Source of the DNA: Prorocentrum cordatum
Taxonomy: Eukaryota > Sar > Dinophyceae > Prorocentrales > Prorocentraceae
Reading direction: 5' to 3'
Assembly: GCA_963575745.1 (NCBI GenBank)
Contig: CAUYUJ010014333.1
Coordinates: forward strand, 60,001 to 124,000
Length of the DNA stretch: 64,000 nt
Part shown: piece after piece, positions 21,560-33,097 of the stretch
Layout of the letters: every line of letters begins with the position of its first letter
Position numbering within the stretch: position 1 is the first letter of the stretch
Translations under genes and position numbers: made by a program
The notes under the pieces: generated by a model
Database searches by the model: none
What the model was told of the DNA's origin: nothing
The model's input: the letters and a program-made list of their open reading frames with translations, nothing else

Positions 21560-22312
21560 CGTGGTGAAAGTGAAATACTGGGCACCAAGTGTCGGCACTG
21601 CGGCTGAGGCAAGAACGAGGCGTGGTGGCAGTGGCGCAAGCACTGCAAGCAGGAGCTGGTGCCCACGCTAGCTCCTCCTCGTCGGCCTCTTTCTGCTGAC
21701 CGCCGTGACAAGTTGGCGTTGGCCAAAGCGCCGTGGCAGGTCGGCAATGGCATCAGCAGCCGGCAGCGCGATGGGTCGCGCGCGCGGTTCGCCCTTGGCA
21801 ACGCGGAGGATCTGCCCTGCGGCAGCGACGCCGATCCCGAGGAGGCCAAGCTGGTGCAGCTCATCAGCCTGCTGCAGAGCAGCAACGACGAGGGCGGCAT
21901 GCGCATGTACCAGGAGCAGCTCGACGCCCTGCGCAGGGCCAGGCAGCCCACAGTCATGTCCGTCGACGCCGCGATGGTGGCACGGGACGAGGCGGCTGTC
22001 GCCCTGGATCGCGCTGTGGCCATCGCCGACGAGCTGCAGGCCAAGCTTGACGTGGCAAAGAAGAACGTGGCTGCGCGATCGATCAGCTACGACATGGCCA
22101 TGGAGGCGCACACGAAGGCTGCCCAGTCGCTGGCAAACCAGGTGGTGGGGCCGCCACAGGAGAAGGATAAGGACGGCGGCAAGATGGGGCCCCTCTCCAT
22201 CGCACACCTGCTCGACGGGCACGACCTCGAACTCGACGACGACGGCCTCTTCGGACTGGGGGTGCCAGCCGACTGCGAGATCCAGGAGCCCGATCGCGAG
22301 GAGGCTGCCTAG
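21560..22312 (+). pseudogene. LINE-1 ORF1-like protein with zinc finger
   Basis: From 21590 one frame reads CRHCG, a TGA stop (21605-21607), then GKNEAWWQWRKHCKQEL. Restoring that one codon position would give a C-x2-C...H-C zinc-knuckle layout. The frame then runs without stop to 22312: a basic stretch, a long Ala/Glu/Arg-rich helix likely to be coiled coil (about 21840-22110, SLLQSSNDEGGMRMYQEQL onward), and an acidic tail (DLELDDDGLFGLG). An RNA-binding zinc finger plus coiled coil suits a LINE ORF1 protein, which coats the element RNA. The CDS start is unclear; GTG at 21659 is only the point after the finger. Confidence 0.5.
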
Positions 22313-24960
22313 AGGAAGGCCGAACTGCAATTCTGTAAATTCAAGAAGATGCCGGGCAGCGCTCCGGAAGTTCGCATCGGAGGCGCGGGGGCTGGAGAAG
22401 CAGCAGAAGGCGCTCAAGGACCGCCTGGTCGCCGAGGAGAGGAGGACCACGGACGCTGACAATGGCGAGACAAAGGTGCCTCAGAAGGCTTCTGCGGCAG
22501 CGGCTCCACCTCTTCCAAAGCCAGCGTCGCCTGCGACCAGCGCGACGGATGCAGGCAGCAGCGGCGCCCCCCTCAGCGGGCCCAGTGGCGGCGCAGCTCA
22601 GGCACCCGGAGACGAAGCTGCCGATGGCGTGCTGGCGGCTGCGCGGGCGAGGTTGGCGAAGGGCGGCGGCCGCGGCAGCGCTGGGTCTCGCGGTCCAGCA
22701 GACGCAGGACAGCAAGGGCTTCAACGCCACACAGCCTCATAAACACGTACGTCAGCAATGGCGGGTTACTCCGTCGAGTGCCAGAGCGGCGTGCGAACGG
22801 AACAGCTACCTCAACGGGCCACTTGAAGGTGACGGCGGCCGCTCGATTTTGCAACACGTAACGCCTCGATGGCTAGGGGGCCACCCACTACCAGACGGCC
22901 ACTGTGCTGACGCACTGTGGGATGCACGATCGGCCTCGGCTTCCCCCCGTGACTGGGCGATGGGCCTTGGCATCGCCGACCACCGCAGGGGCGCGTGGGT
23001 GGACGGCGACCTGTCGCAGAGTCAGCTCTTCGACATCGACAGCAGGGCAGGAGATGATGAACCCCCTGCCGCATGCATATCCCCGAGCCCAGGCTGCACC
23101 AGCCCGATCGAGCTCCCCCACCGCGGAGCCTGGTCGCACGACCAGCCAACACCAACATCAGGAGCGGCCCGCCCTAAGGCCGCGGGAGGTGGGGCTGGCG
23201 GTGTCCTCGGGAACCTGACCGAGGACCTCCCCTCCAGAACGTGCCGTAAGTAGCATGGGCGCGCCTCCGCCAGCGGGGGGCCTCCGGGGGACAGGACGCA
23301 GCGCGACGCGAACGGCAAGGCCCACTGCGCAGCAGACACGCGGCAGGACGACGACGACCCAGCAGACGACGACAACCTCATGGCGGAGGGCTACGACGAA
23401 GCACTACTTTACAACGAAGTGCTGGACATGGGGCCCGACTTCGAGCCTTGGAGGGACATGGGTCCTGACGCACAATGGGCGCTTGATCACGCGCGCGAGC
23501 TAAGTATGGCACTGCGTGGCATCATCAGCCACTGGCACCCGCACGCGCTGGACGAGGTTTAGGACGGCGTGAGCTGGGGGAGGCACTGCGTGCCGCGCGT
23601 GGCCAACCACCTCGCCCGCGCGGACATGGGGCAGCGTGTGATCGAGAGAACCACGCGTGACAGGAACGCTCGCTACCGCATTGCAGCCGTCGACCTGGCC
23701 ACCGACATCTGCGACAGAGCTTTTCTCAGAGCTCGGCAGCGCGCGGCGCCAATGCGCCGACCTGCTCAGTTGGCCGACCAGGTAGCCATGCGCGAAAATG
23801 CCATGGGCCGCGAGCAGGATCCTCGACTCGGGCGGGACCTCCGCAGCCTCAGGCGCGCTGGGCGACGACGCGGTCGGCGGGAAGGTCGACTAGCAGAACG
23901 TGGACCTGACCCTAAGAGTGGGGACAGCGAAGGAAGCACCAGTGGCAACTCTTCGTGGACAACGAGCTCGGTATCGGCTACTACGGTGACCAGTTGGACT
24001 ATGACGAAGTGCAGTAGTACCCAGTTCACCAGGGCATGCAAGATGCGCAGCAGATGTCGACGCGGGCTTCGAGCGGGCGCGGGCAACGGCCACGTCTTTC
24101 AGTCAAGGACACGCGGCATATCCTCAGGAGGCGCGGCAGGCCTCGGACAGCGCAGTAGTCATGGAGGCGTGGCAGGCCTCGGATGCCAGACTGCGGCGCC
24201 ACCTTCGTGGGGCATCGCGAGCACCTGAAAGTTTCGGTCAGCAGGAGGCGCGGCAGGCTTCGGGGCGTGGCGTAGTGTAGAGTCATGGGGACTACCATCA
24301 CAGTGCACACGTTTCGGAGCTGACGGCGGAGTGGGACTGGGACGGCGACGAGCACGGCGTAGTGGAGAAGCGCGGGGACTTTCATCACAGTGCACGTCTC
24401 GGAGCTGGCCCTGGACTGCGACGATGCCAACCTGGATGCGCATTACAGGCGGAGGCTCGGCGGCGACGTCGACGACGACCTGCTCGGCGGCCTGGGCGTC
24501 AGAACGCTAAGTCCTGAGGAAGCCCCCACGCGAGCGAACACCGCGGGCTCGACGCCGCCACGCGCAGCTGGACAAAGTCCTGAGGGAGCCACCACGCGAG
24601 GGAACACCTTGGGCTCACAGTCGCCACGTAGGACGCAGCTCGAACGCGACGCCACCCTGAGAATGACGGGCGCCACTTCGAAGTCCAGCGGGACCTGCTC
24701 GGCCACGACCACGTCCACCGAAGAGTGCAGAAGGTGGCCTCAGGCGACTGCATCAGGCTACCGCGACATGGACAAGATCACTCGAGCGAGGCGTGGCAGG
24801 CCTCAGATGAGAAACGCAGTCAGGAGGCGCGACAGACCTCAGACCGCGACAACATGGAAGCCGACACCAAGCCCGAGGCGCAACCGCGTCATGGACGGCA
24901 TAGGCATCGTGGCAAGGCGTGCAAAACCATGACGGTCAACGCATCGGGGTGGGGATCGCC
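22313..24960 (+). pseudogene. LINE-1 middle region: frame-shifted coding remains
   Basis: No single frame dominates. Complex coding-like patches occur at 22340-22740 (Ala/Lys/Glu-rich helix), at 23367-23562 (acidic, NLMAEGYDEALLYNEVLDMG... to a TAG), at 23569-24000 and at 24390-24900. Direct repeats mark 24100-24260 (GGAGGCGTGGCAGGCCTCGGA and near-copies) and 24500-24620 (GAGGAAGCC(C)CCACGCGAG.GAACACC). I infer the 3' part of ORF1 and the spacer or 5' end of ORF2. No known domain is identifiable. Confidence 0.4.
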
Positions 24961-24989
24961 CCTCACGTAACTGGGGGATGAGCGCACCC

Positions 24990-25917
24990 CTGAGGACGCG
25001 ATGGCAGCGCTGATCCAGGAGCACCACCTCGACGAGTTCAGGATCCAGTCGGCAATGAAGGCGGCGAGGGCGCAGGGCTGGAAGGCCGACCTGTACCCTG
25101 CTCGGCGCACGGGCAACGGTGACGGCACCACGGGTGGCGTCGGGCTGCTGACACGACCGCACGTGGCGTTTCGAAGGTTGCGATTCGAGCATGACGGCAT
25201 CCACGCAACAGGCTCGGCTCGGCAGGGCTTCTGGACCACCCACTTGGGCCCCAAGGAAGGCCTGGTCCTCTCCTCGCTGCACCTGCACACCAGTAAGGAC
25301 CTCGGGGACACCAACCTGGATATCTTGTACCAGATCGGCAACGTCCTCCACACAGCAGGGCGCCCGTTCGCACTGGGTGGGGGACTGGCAGAACCTCCCA
25401 GAGTCTCTCAAAAGCACGCGATGGCCCGTGTCAGTGAAAGGCACTGCGTTGGCTCCTGACTAAGCCACATGCTACGCGGCACCGGGTGCGAGGGTAATTG
25501 ACTATTTCTGTGTCAAGCACGAACTACGGGGCTGCCGTACACACACCTACGACGGGTTGCCGGTGGCGCCACACAAGGGAGTCATCCTCGAGCTAGACAC
25601 ACAGCAAAATCCCCTCATGGCGCCGAAAGCTCACATGGCAAAAGTATTCCCGTCAGGCCAGCTGATCGGACCGCAGCCCCCCGCCCCGTGCTGGCAGGAT
25701 GTCCAGGCGACTGCGGAGGCGGCTACCTCGAAGAAGGAGCTGAACGACTCCTTCGGCCAGTGGCTGGGGAAGTACGAGGACGAGCTCGCCCAGCGCTTCG
25801 GAGTGGACCAGCCTGGGCGACGCCGCGGGCGCGCTGCCAGCGTGCGGATCGCCAGCTCCGCCCTCCTCGTGTCCTGCCGCAGTCAGACGAAGGGGCGGGG
25901 GGCATCGGACCCATAGG
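24990..25917 (+). pseudogene. LINE-1 endonuclease domain (EEP fold)
   Basis: The frame from 25001 (AALIQEHHLDEFRIQ) carries early EEP strands, GTTGGVGLLTRP, and LVLSSLHLHTSKDL. Near 25383 a G-run (GGTGGGGGACTGG) appears to have one extra base. In the next frame the text continues as GDWQNLPESL, the usual GD.N..P metal/substrate motif. A TGA at 25461-25463 interrupts, then RVIDYFCV (the strand before the catalytic His) and APHKGVILEL (normally DH.PV). The catalytic Asp-His pair looks altered to P-H, so the enzyme is probably inactive even apart from the lesions. The role is to nick genomic DNA for target-primed reverse transcription. Confidence 0.7.
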
Positions 25918-26029
25918 AGGGTCGCTGGCCACGGCTCGCCCAACGCCTGCGGGAGTGGAGATGGAGACGGGATGCAGTTAACAGGGGCGGCTCGATTTCG
26001 GGACGACATCGGCTGCGTGGGCTACAGTT

Positions 26030-26579
26030 GCGCCTCATGAAGTTCACGCTGCCACAGAAGACGCGATGGCCCGAGATGTGAGAAGCATGGAGGTCCTTAG
26101 AACGATGCCTGGACAAGCTCAGCAAAGAGAACCCAGACTTCCCGACGCACGACCTCGAGACGTGCGCTGATCGCGCTGCCAGCCAGGCCTCTCGCCGCAG
26201 GCACAAAGCATGGGTCGATTGGCCCCGCGACTCCACATCGCAATGTGGGCTACGAAGGGCGTTCCGCTGGATCAAGCAGCATGCTCCGTGGGCCTGCGCC
26301 AGCGCCGCGGCTGGCCCTGGCGCGGCCAAGTCCCTCGCGGATGAGACACGGGACGCGGCGAAGCCCTGGCACGAGCTGCGGGGGCAAGGCGAAGGGATAG
26401 AAGCAGTCAAGTGGCCCAATGACGTTGGCGAGATCGAGGTCCCATCCATCGATGGCAACAGGCGGGTCGCCCACACCCTCTGCTCAGTCACGGGCCTCGG
26501 CTGCGACGTGGTCCACCCGAGGCGCATGGTCTGCGTGCCTGAACGACGGCGCCCTCCAGGCCCTCCGCGCCCCGTGGAG
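26030..26579 (+). pseudogene. LINE-1 linker between endonuclease and RT
   Basis: Fragments in different frames: about 26075-26250 (KSEVLRTMPGQA-like, Arg-rich) and one frame through ADETRDAAKPWHELRG and EIEVPSIDGNRRVAHT (26335-26480). These resemble the helical linker that precedes the RT fingers in LINEs. No catalytic motif. Confidence 0.4.
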
Positions 26580-27275
26580 CGCCACGCTGACGATGGGGTG
26601 CGTATCTGAGGCGATTCGGGTCATGAAGGAAGCTCTTCCGCCCAAACCTGATGGCGGCAAGCGCACCATCGGCATCTTCCCGGGCGCGATGCGGGCGTTG
26701 AGCAGGTGGCCTCGATATACGACGGGATCAAGGTGGGGGACCTGAAAAGCGGAGCTACACCTTCGGGGCCGAGGGCCAAAGCTGCGAGGCGTGCGTCTGG
26801 AAACAGGCTGCTGCGGGGGAGGGGGCCACGATCAACAAGAAGACGCGCCTGTCCATCCTACTGGACCTGTCCAAGGCGAACGAGTACATAAGGTGGCGCG
26901 AGCCATGAAAGCGGGCGACGGGGCTCGGCTCCAACGAGTGCTTGCTGAGGTTTCTGATAAGGCTGCACTCGATGCCGCGGCTGCTCCCTTACGACGGGGT
27001 GGCGTTCGAGCTGATGACGCCCATGCGCGACCGCGTAGCAGGCTGCTCGTTCGACGGGATGTCGATGATGCCAGGCATCTGGGTAGGTAGCGTGGTCGAC
27101 GACATCCAGGTGCAGGCATCGGGGACGCGGGCGACGGCGGGGCAGAAGACCAGCGCAGCGTACCGCAGAGCCAGGAGCGAGCTGCAGGGTGCAGGATTGC
27201 TGATGAACGAGACGAAGGCAAGCTCGCGGGCAATGACCACGAGGCGGCCAAGGAGCTGGGCCGCAAGTTCCCCTC
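26580..27275 (+). pseudogene. LINE-1 reverse transcriptase
   Basis: The fingers motif LPPKPDGGKRTIGIFPGAMR is at about 26630-26690. Motif A reads LLDLSKANEYI (Asp codon 26864). A TGA stop follows at 26906-26908 in the same frame. Motif B is AGCSF (about 27037-27052), motif C is VVDDI (27092-27106, both Asp present) and motif D is GAGLLMNETKAS. The polymerase Asp triad is therefore still visible, although stops and shifts break the frame. It copies the element RNA into DNA at the nicked target. The AGCSF form of motif B separates it from LINE-2 in this window. Confidence 0.75.
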
Positions 27276-27279
27276 GCTT

Positions 27280-27867
27280 ATGCAGGCTCGGGGTCACTCG
27301 ACAAGAGACCTCGGCTGCGACTACGCCTGCGGCAAGCGCATCGGCACGCAGACGCGGCTGGGACGCCCGGACAAGGTGCAGAGGCGGCGCGCAAAAATCA
27401 AGGCGTTGCGCAGGGCAAGGGGCAGGTGCAAGCAGTTGATCAGCCCGGGGCTCGCCCCCCTGAGCACCTGGGGCGACGGGGTCACGGAGAGATCCTGGAG
27501 TAGTGTGATGGCCCTTCGCAGGGCCGCCAGGGCCCCCCCTCGCCTCCCACGCGGCCAGACGCTCGCCCACTACCGACCTGGCGTCGGGATCGGCTGGGCC
27601 CTCGGGACGGGCGTAGGAAAGATCTGCACGGCTGAGGGGGGCACCAGGGACCTGGGCCGCGACTGCCCCCGCAATGCAAAGATGATAGCTCAATGGGGGG
27701 TCGAGACATGGCTGCTCGATGAGGCCCGCTGCGAGGAGAGCTACATGAGCAGTCTGCCCCGCGACCCTTGCCTCCCTGAGGCCCTCCTTTCCCAGAAGTC
27801 GAAGGAAGATCGGTCTGGTTTGCGCCAGGCCACGCTCAGGTGCTTGGCTGCCAACTTGGGGAGATGA
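27280..27867 (+). pseudogene. LINE-1 post-RT region (thumb/linker)
   Basis: A 195-codon open frame starts near 27280 after a shift from the RT frame. It begins HSTRDLGCDYACGKRI, a form I associate with the segment downstream of RT in dinoflagellate LINEs (DLG.DY..GK), followed by an Arg/Lys-rich stretch. It then has SWSSVMALRRA..., YRPG and W-rich helices ending at a TGA (27865-27867). Its length and absence of internal stops make this the best-preserved block of LINE-1. Function beyond structural support of RT is not known to me. Confidence 0.55.
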
Positions 27868-27879
27868 GAGGCTGCGCAG

Positions 27880-28640
27880 CGTAGGCCTACGCGATAGCCC
27901 TGCTTGCTCCATGTGCGGGGCGGGCCCCGGGGCGGCGGGTCACTGGCGTCGGGGGGATTGCGCGCGCACGTGGGCTCATCGGCGTGACTACCTTGTTCCA
28001 CGTTCGCTCCTGGAGGGGGCGAAGAACCATCCCGACTGGCCGCTGTGGTGCGACGCGCTGGTGGCGGATGATCCCCGTGCCTGGCTTCCTCGTCCCACGC
28101 TGGATCTGCTCGCGCCCTGGCTGGTCAGTTCCGACTCGGGCGGGTTCGAGGGGCAATGTTTCGGAGATGGTTCGCGTCGCGCGCCGATAGCCAGCGACCC
28201 CAGACTGCGCCGTGCAGGCGGGGAGTTGTCCAAATAAATTCGAGCGGGCTCGACATGATCGCTTCGCTGTGCGGCCCCCTCCCAAGTTTCAATCAGAGCT
28301 CCAAGGTGGCCGGACTGTTTGCGTTCAAGATGTTTCTAGACAGTGTCGGTCTAGGGCCATGCGAGTACTTGTCCGATTGTGATTGGTATGTCTCGAGCTT
28401 GTGTCAAGGCCGAACTGAAACCACAGGCGCACTGCTCGCGTGCGCCGACCTATGGGAGGGGGTGTGGGACCGCGTTCGAGATCTTGGGGGGGGGTGTCCG
28501 TCACCAAGGTGCGAGGTCATGCGCGCGTGCGCGATGATGACCGCGACGATAGGGCCAGATGGCGTCGCCTCGGCAACAAAGCAGCCGACGAGTCGGCGCG
28601 CCAAGGCTCCCAGATGCACCCTGCAGATGTTGTGGCCCAG
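27880..28640 (+). pseudogene. LINE-1 ribonuclease H domain
   Basis: A Cys/His-containing segment (27905-27990, SMCGAGPG...CART) precedes it. RNase H strand 1 is FGDGSRR (Asp codon 28166), with a stop soon after. In another frame VAGLFAFKMFLD stands where the Glu helix should be (Glu replaced by Gly in AGLFAF), then YLSDCDW with the second Asp. After another shift come VTKVRGHA (28499 on) and GNKAADESA (about 28571 on), the His and last Asp positions. All four RNase H landmarks are in order but spread over three frames, with the catalytic Glu lost. Confidence 0.7.
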
Positions 28641-29216
28641 GATCGGGTGATCAAGTCTCACCAGCTGGTCCAGTATGCAGGTAAACTCCTGGCCAGGACG
28701 ATCCGCGCTGCTGGGCCCAACCTATCGTCGGCCACCCGCCACGAGGTGGGGCTTCGAAAGGGGGCGACGAATCGTCCCTCGGCTCTCCGACGATGCTGCT
28801 CCTCCCGAGGGCGCCCACGACCCCGTCTGTTTTTTTCTCAGGGTGGCCTCAGGTGCATGAGGTGCCTGAGATCCGGAAGCTCCATCCAGATCCTAAGAGC
28901 TAGCCCGTGTAAGCCAAGCAATGGCCACCGAGTTTGGACGGTTGGCCCTTCTGTGTTCTGCAGCGCTTGCGGGGCACAACACTGAACGCATCACACGGAA
29001 GTTCGGCCAGGATTGCCACGGAAGCTGCCCGCGTGTGTCCGTGACTTGGGGCCGCCTGCGTATGTAAGCCGTGGCGTGGCTGTCACCCTCACAATGGGGC
29101 CGAGCTTCTGGGTGCGGGCAGCGGCCTGAGACCTACCCCTTTTGGCTCATTCGCCCTCGACCAAGAATTTAAAGACCTTGAAGTCCTACCTCTGTCGAAG
29201 GATGAGGATGCTGCCT
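28641..29216 (+). pseudogene. LINE-1 C-terminal Cys/His region
   Basis: After RNase H a Lys/His/Gln-rich helix (DRVIKSHQLVQYAGKLLA) leads to GLRCMRC and, about 40 codons later, FCSACGAQH. These are two CxxC pairs forming a plausible zinc ribbon. A frame shift follows, then NTERITRKFGQDC. A final frame reads HNGAELLGAG...PLSKDEDAA with a TAG near 29216, probably the end of the protein. The zinc ribbon may bind element RNA or target DNA. This is inferred, not shown. Confidence 0.5.
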
Positions 29217-29351
29217 AGGGTGGTTTGGTCCAGGGACTGCCTTCTGGCTTCCTTCCCCCCCTCCTGGGAGGTGCCCGTCCTTCCGTGATCGCGCTTGCGC
29301 GAGGCCGCTGGTTGCCTGCGTTCTGACAGCACCCCCATGGCCCCACCAGCA

Positions 29352-29358
29352 CAAAATT

Positions 29359-29389
<31 letters not shown>

Positions 29390-29530
29390 CTACTCATCGT
29401 CCTCGTCCTGATCCTCGTCCTCCTCGTACTGATCCTCCCTCCTCGTCCTCTTTCTCGTCCTGCTCGTTCTCGCCCTCCTCCTCCTCGTTCTTCTCCTTCT
29501 TCTACTCCTTCTCCTGTTCCCCCATCCTTC
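29352..29530 (+). repeat. (TCC)n/(CTCGTC)n microsatellite
   Basis: TTCTTCCTCC then about 10 TCC triplets, grading into CTCGTCCTGATC and CTTCTC repeats. Non-coding. Confidence 0.9.
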
Positions 29531-29619
29531 TTCATTATAAACAACCTTACCTGTCGCACCCCGAGACGTATCGATAAGGTGGGCCAGCCGTTTCGCCTGA
29601 CAATTCCTCACCGCTTATA

Positions 29620-30135
29620 ATTATGAAGCTCCGAAGTTGCAACACTTTCACGGATTGAGGGCGGGTCGTTTTCAAGATGTGGCTCTCGCCTGAGCACCGC
29701 GCGCATTTGTCTTAACGGATAGAAGGGGGCGTTTTTGGATATGGGAGTCCCGCCTTAACGCCGCACACATTTGTCGTAAGAGCTGTCCGAATAGTGGTCG
29801 GTTCATTATCAAAATGTGGCGATCGCCTCAGCGCCGCCCTTACGAGCGCACAGTAATGTGCTAAATATTATGATGGCCTGATGGCTGCTTTCCCAGAACG
29901 GTGGTTTGGCACGGTGTAAGGTTGCCAAGGCGCAATAGGCACATTGATTCGCAGTGTTCATGTAGTAGGAATGGGGTTCTGGCGCGGTTTAAGATCGCCA
30001 GGACGCAACAGTAATGTTGCTTCGCGGCGTTGCAGTCCCAAGAACGGTATTCTGACACGGTTCAGGATGTTCAAACGGTTGTCTTCAAACGGTTGTCTTC
30101 TACCGGTTCATGATTTTCAAACGGTTTTTGCGACC
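29620..30135 (+). repeat. Degenerate ~90-100-bp repeat field, copy 2
   Basis: Same blocks as 7420-8240: TTTCACGGATTGAGGGCGGGTCG, TTTTCAAGATGTGGCTCTCGCCT, CGCGCGCATTTGTC, GATTCGCAGTGTT, TTCGCGGCGTTGCAGTCCC. It ends in three AAACGGTT(G/T)T units at 30073-30128. From 30135 to 30640 I see only a short CTCCTC tract (30165-30215). Confidence 0.7.
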
Positions 30136-30647
30136 TCGTTGACGACTCTTCGGTTTACACTGACCCTCCTCCTCTTTCTCCACCTCCGCCTCCTCCTTCT
30201 CTTCTTCCTTCCTCCTCACAACTCCCGTATGCGGGTAGCAACTGTGGCTCAAGCCAGCTGGGCTCACGCGAGCCCGCCGGCAGCTGCGCGCGCGCAAGGC
30301 CGCGGGCATTGTCAGCTGTCGAAGAGCTCTTGCTGGACTTTGACGGAAAGTCGTTGTTTTGTGTGCGCAGCAGTCCTGGGGGCCAACCCTGCGAGAACCC
30401 AGCCGACAGACGGGTGCCGCTGGTAAGGCCTTGGGTTGCGCGCAGACAGCACCCCCTGGCAGTCCGGGCTGGCCTCAACAGGCCCCCCGAGTCGTCCTGG
30501 GCTGTCTCAGCACCCCGAGGGCGATATCTGTGGCGGCGCTCCTGGGGCCGGACTCAACAACACGGGTGCATGGCACAAAGAAAAAAGCGGCTGCCTTTGC
30601 TTGAAAGCCGCTCACTTCCTCACCCTCCGTGTGCAAGCGAAACAGGT

Positions 30648-30770
30648 CTTACGCTAGATGGCATAGCGACCTCACGCCGCAGTACGCGGGCCGCCAGCGC
30701 GGCACGCCGCATGGTAAACGAGGTCGCTCACGCGCGACCTCACGCGGACCGCTTACGCGACAATGCCAGT
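30648..30770 (+). repeat. Dispersed element family C, copy 2
   Basis: TCTTACGCTAGATGGCATA through GCGGGCCGCCAGCGCGGCAC to CGGACCGCTTACGCGACAATG parallels 4863-4985 block by block, with the same upstream GCGAA(A/G)C. No coding capacity. Confidence 0.65.
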
Positions 30771-31284
30771 GAAGGCGAACCCGACTTCCTTCGTCGCTCG
30801 CCTGGCGAGCGACGAGAAGCACACCAACCCAGAGAAGAAGGGGGTGCGGTGCACAAGAACGGAGCCGAGCCACGCGGCGCTCTCCGGAAGTGCGGCGCTG
30901 GCCCTCGGGGTGTGGCGCCCTCGGACGTGGACGAGCACGCCCGAGGCCAGCAGCAGAGGATCGCGCCCCCGAGAAGACGCAGTCAGAGCATATCGGCCTC
31001 ACGAGGCGCAGAAGCCCGCCATCGCTTCGGACGCGATGCAGCAGCAGCATATGGACGAGCGCGCGCAGTCTGGTGTCGATGAGGCCCCCCCCTCGGACAG
31101 CACGAGGAGGCATCGCAAGTGCAAGAACCTGCTGAAGCATCACAGCATGCTTTGACCGCTCCGCTGGGACAGCGAGGAGGACTAGATCACGATCATTTCG
31201 TCCAGGGAGCTGCTGAGGCAGCCGAAGCAACATCCCACCCAGCATCAAGAGCAGCACGCTCTAAGCAAGGGATCCACTGAAGAC

Positions 31285-31640
31285 CTTGATTGTGTCAAGA
31301 TATAGACAAAGTGCAGGAGCAGATGGAGCTCCAGCGGGCGCTCCTCACCTCTCTCGTTCTTACGCGAGTTCGACGAGCAGGAGGAAACGCAGGTGCAGCT
31401 GCAGGCCTTAGTAAAGCTTCGGCAGAGTGGAAGCACCCATATCGAGGAGCACGTCTAGGAGCTTACGGGTTAGCAGATCAAGATGAACAACCTGTTTGCC
31501 AACTTGGAAATCACGAGCCACGGGGGAGCATACGAAGTCCACACTATTCTCCGGGCTACCATGACCAATAGGCTGCGGGGTTCAACTTCGGGGGCAACTG
31601 ACCTTCGAGAGGCCCCAAACATAGCGGAACATAACTAGAA
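31285..31640 (+). pseudogene. Degraded coding relic with coiled-coil character
   Basis: One frame reads DKVQEQMELQRALLTSL. After a single-base shift near 31365 another reads REFDEQEETQVQLQALVKL...HIEEHV, then TAG (31456-31458), ELTG, TAG, QIKMNNLFANLEITSHG, continuing open to a TAG at about 31636. The heptad-like Leu/Gln/Glu pattern suggests a helical, gag- or ORF1-like protein. I recognise no specific family, and the lesions mean it is not functional. The 30771-31284 sequence before it and 31640-32200 after it hold nothing else I can support. Confidence 0.3.
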
Positions 31641-32211
31641 CATGACTCTGCAAAACACGTGCATGCACGCGCCGTGGTACGGTTGTAGCGATAATGATGG
31701 CCTCACGCATTCACTACTCCTCGCCTGCCATCCTCGCCTTCCAAGTGTTGCTTGAGTTCGATGCCAAGCAGGCGCAGCGGCTGAGAGTTGGGAGAAGTTG
31801 CGGGGGTGTTTCGGGTGGAGCGTGCCAGCATTGGACTCCGATGCGGGGAAAGGACGGCCCTCCGAAAAGGGCCGCAGAGACTGGGGAGAGCATCGAAAGC
31901 ATCTATCTATCACCCTCTTCCAACATTCATCGCCTGATTTGGGCTGTCCTCATTGCTGTCCTCGTTATCCTAAATGCGTTCGTCCCCTGCCCCCAAGCCT
32001 GAAACGAGGTGCCAGCGGTCTTCCCGTAAACACACGGGGTCCAAGCCAAGACTCGGATGATACCCTCGAGCTTGACAACGGGACCTCGCAATCTCCCATA
32101 GACTTGGCGGACACACCGCGGACCTTTGCAGTACTCCTCTCACACAGCTGGCAGTCATTTGGACTAGCGCATTTGATGAAATCGATTACCATTCTCCGTC
32201 CTCACATCCAC

Positions 32212-32225
32212 CTTATCTGCATCAT

Positions 32226-32256
<31 letters not shown>

Positions 32257-32746
32257 AGCAGCATCATCATCTTCATCAACCTTATAGTGATCGTCATTAG
32301 CATCATCACCAGCATCACAATCATCATCAGCAGCAGCATCATCATCACCATCAGCATAATCATCATACTCAGCATCATCATATTCATCACCATCAGCATC
32401 ATCATCAGAATGAGCATCAGCATCATCATCCTCACCCTCTTCCTCAACCTAATCGTCATCATCATCACCATCATCATCGACACCATCACCAGCATAATCA
32501 CCATCATAAGGCTCATCCTCATCCTCATCATTATCCTCATCATCATCATCACCATCATCATCATCCTCATCATCATCATCACCGTCATCGCCGACCTCAT
32601 CGTCATCGTCATCGTCGTCGTCAGTATCCTCATCATCATCCCCTTCTGTTTCACTATTCTCGTCCTCCGCATCCATCAACATCATTAGCATTACCATCAC
32701 CACCATCACCATCATCACCAGCATCACCGTCAACATCATCATCATC

Positions 32747-32778
<32 letters not shown>

Positions 32779-32857
32779 CACCACCATCATCATCATAATT
32801 AAAATCATCATCATGATCATCATCATTAAAATCATCATCATTAAACTCAGCATCATT

Positions 32858-32893
<36 letters not shown>

Positions 32894-33020
32894 TGCATCA
32901 TCATCACCACCATCATCATCGTCATCGTCATCGTCATCATCATTATCATCCTCATCCTCATCACAACCACTACCACTACCACCATCACCATCACCCTCAC
33001 CACCATGATCAATAATTACA
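32212..33020 (+). repeat. Imperfect (CAT)n, ~800 bp
   Basis: CAT/CAG/CAC triplets with TTATCATC variants. Poly-Ile plus frame and poly-Met/Asp minus frames are open throughout for the usual reason. Confidence 0.97.
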
Positions 33021-33097
33021 ATCACCGTTTCGATCACCATCGTAAACGTTTTCGTCCTCCTCAGCCTTCTCCAGTTCACTAGTACTGCTCGACCAAA

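Larger units (their letters stand above)
21560..29216 (+). mobile_element. LINE-1: decayed dinoflagellate-type non-LTR retrotransposon (EN-RT-RNase H)
   Basis: Domains recognisable in order on the plus strand are: a CCHC-like zinc finger with ORF1-like text (21590-22312), a poorly conserved middle (22313-24960), an exonuclease/endonuclease/phosphatase-fold endonuclease (24990-25917), a reverse transcriptase (26580-27270), a post-RT linker (27280-27867), RNase H (28160-28640) and a C-terminal Cys/His region (28840-29216). Many frameshifts and stops show that it is dead. Such elements insert by target-primed reverse transcription: the endonuclease nicks the target, RT copies the RNA from the nick, and RNase H removes the template. 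Motif B written as AGCSF, rather than the common QG.PLSP, is in my memory a feature of abundant dinoflagellate LINEs. No poly(A) tail or target-site duplication is evident. Confidence 0.75.

Noticed and set aside
29130-29160. TTTTGGCTCATTCG as a relic of the dinoflagellate spliced leader
   Set aside because: Only about 9 bases match the end of the leader; the rest differs. It sits inside the LINE-1 C-terminal coding text.
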